From: Methylacidimicrobium fagopyrum
GTDB lineage: Bacteria > Verrucomicrobiota > Verrucomicrobiia > Limisphaerales > UBA11358
Direction: 5' to 3'
Length of the DNA: 64,000 nucleotides
Assembly: GCA_026225255.1 (NCBI GenBank)
Contig: JAMFSJ010000074.1
Coordinates: 1 to 64,000, forward strand
Position 1 is the stretch's first letter. Each line of letters begins with the position of its first letter. The notes below the pieces were generated by a model, which was not told the DNA's origin, did no database searches, and was given only the letters and a program-made list of their open reading frames with translations. Made by a program: the position numbers and the translations under genes. Below, in pieces: positions 63,809 through 64,000 of the stretch.

Positions 63809-64000
63809 ATGCGACGTCCCAAAGGCATCAAAACGAAGAAGTCCGTAGCCAAACGGTTCAAGATCACCGCCACCGGCAAAGTCCTGCGCTCCCGCGCCGG
63901 TCGCCGCCACTTGGCGCAAACCAAAAACGCCAAGCGCCTCCGCAGCCTCGGCAAGCGCGCCGTCGTTGACAAAACCGACGTTTATCGCATCACCCAAAAT
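63809..64000 (+). CDS. rpmI: 50S ribosomal protein L35, cut by the window
   Basis: 64 residues visible with no stop, which is about full length for bL35. MRRPKGIKTKKSVAKRFKIT, GKVLRSRAGRRHL and the QTKNAKRLRSLGKRA region match. rplT is probably next, beyond the edge. infC is not upstream here, unlike in many bacteria. Confidence 0.92.
   Translation, partial: MRRPKGIKTKKSVAKRFKITATGKVLRSRAGRRHLAQTKNAKRLRSLGKRAVVDKTDVYRITQN

Overview
The window looks like chromosomal DNA of a verrucomicrobial bacterium, probably of the Pedosphaera/Limisphaerales kind. The clues are a Minf_1886-family protein, two PEP-CTERM surface proteins, ThuA and DUF1080 carbohydrate proteins, SBBP-repeat and DUF2723/TPR proteins, few strong Shine-Dalgarno sites, and many intergenic inverted repeats. 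This assignment rests on gene content only. Nearly all of the window is ordinary core and accessory chromosome. Genes on both strands form short operons, and no phage, transposase or CRISPR array is visible.

Layout. 1-3.1 kb: a GYF_2-domain membrane protein cut by the left edge, a YgjP-type metalloprotease and an HU protein. 3.5-8.0 kb: an RNA-repair locus, with rtcB and a slipin on the minus strand behind a near-consensus sigma-54 promoter, and the divergent CARF/AAA+ activator rtcR. The operon RNA carries a structured, tRNA-like leader and, between slipin and rtcB, a tRNA 5'-half-like element. This is the most interesting part of the window. 8.1-15.5 kb: carbohydrate genes (two ThuA-like proteins, GH9, DUF1080, a Gfo/Idh/MocA oxidoreductase) around a clpS-DUF2017-like-aat N-degron operon and tRNA-Pro(GGG).

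15.8-22.8 kb: prmA, a histidine phosphatase and rph, then an ECF sigma/putative anti-sigma pair and a sensory Ser/Thr kinase. 22.9-36.9 kb: icd, yggS, an EVE protein, a PEP-CTERM propeller, dapA-dapB-folK, dgt, a VapBC pair, a GAF-IspH fusion, a cell-wall amidase and a cobalamin adenosyltransferase. 37-46.8 kb: a second PEP-CTERM protein, a PAP2 phosphatase, tRNA-Pro(TGG), ispD, ctpA, tsaD, a Minf_1886 pair, an orphan sugar-binding lipoprotein, proS and recO.

47-64 kb: a DksA-like protein lacking its zinc cysteines with rpmG and rpsR, a Fur-family regulator, a small cassette-like insertion, an RNA m5U methyltransferase, an envelope-polymer set (DUF2723/TPR, GT4, WecA/MraY-like), dnaB, and bamA, an SBBP protein, skp and rpmI (cut by the right edge). 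Themes that link neighbours are RNA damage repair under RtcR control, N-degron targeting (Aat modifies, ClpS delivers), lysine/peptidoglycan precursors (dapA, dapB), isoprenoid supply (ispD, ispH) and outer-membrane biogenesis (bamA, skp).
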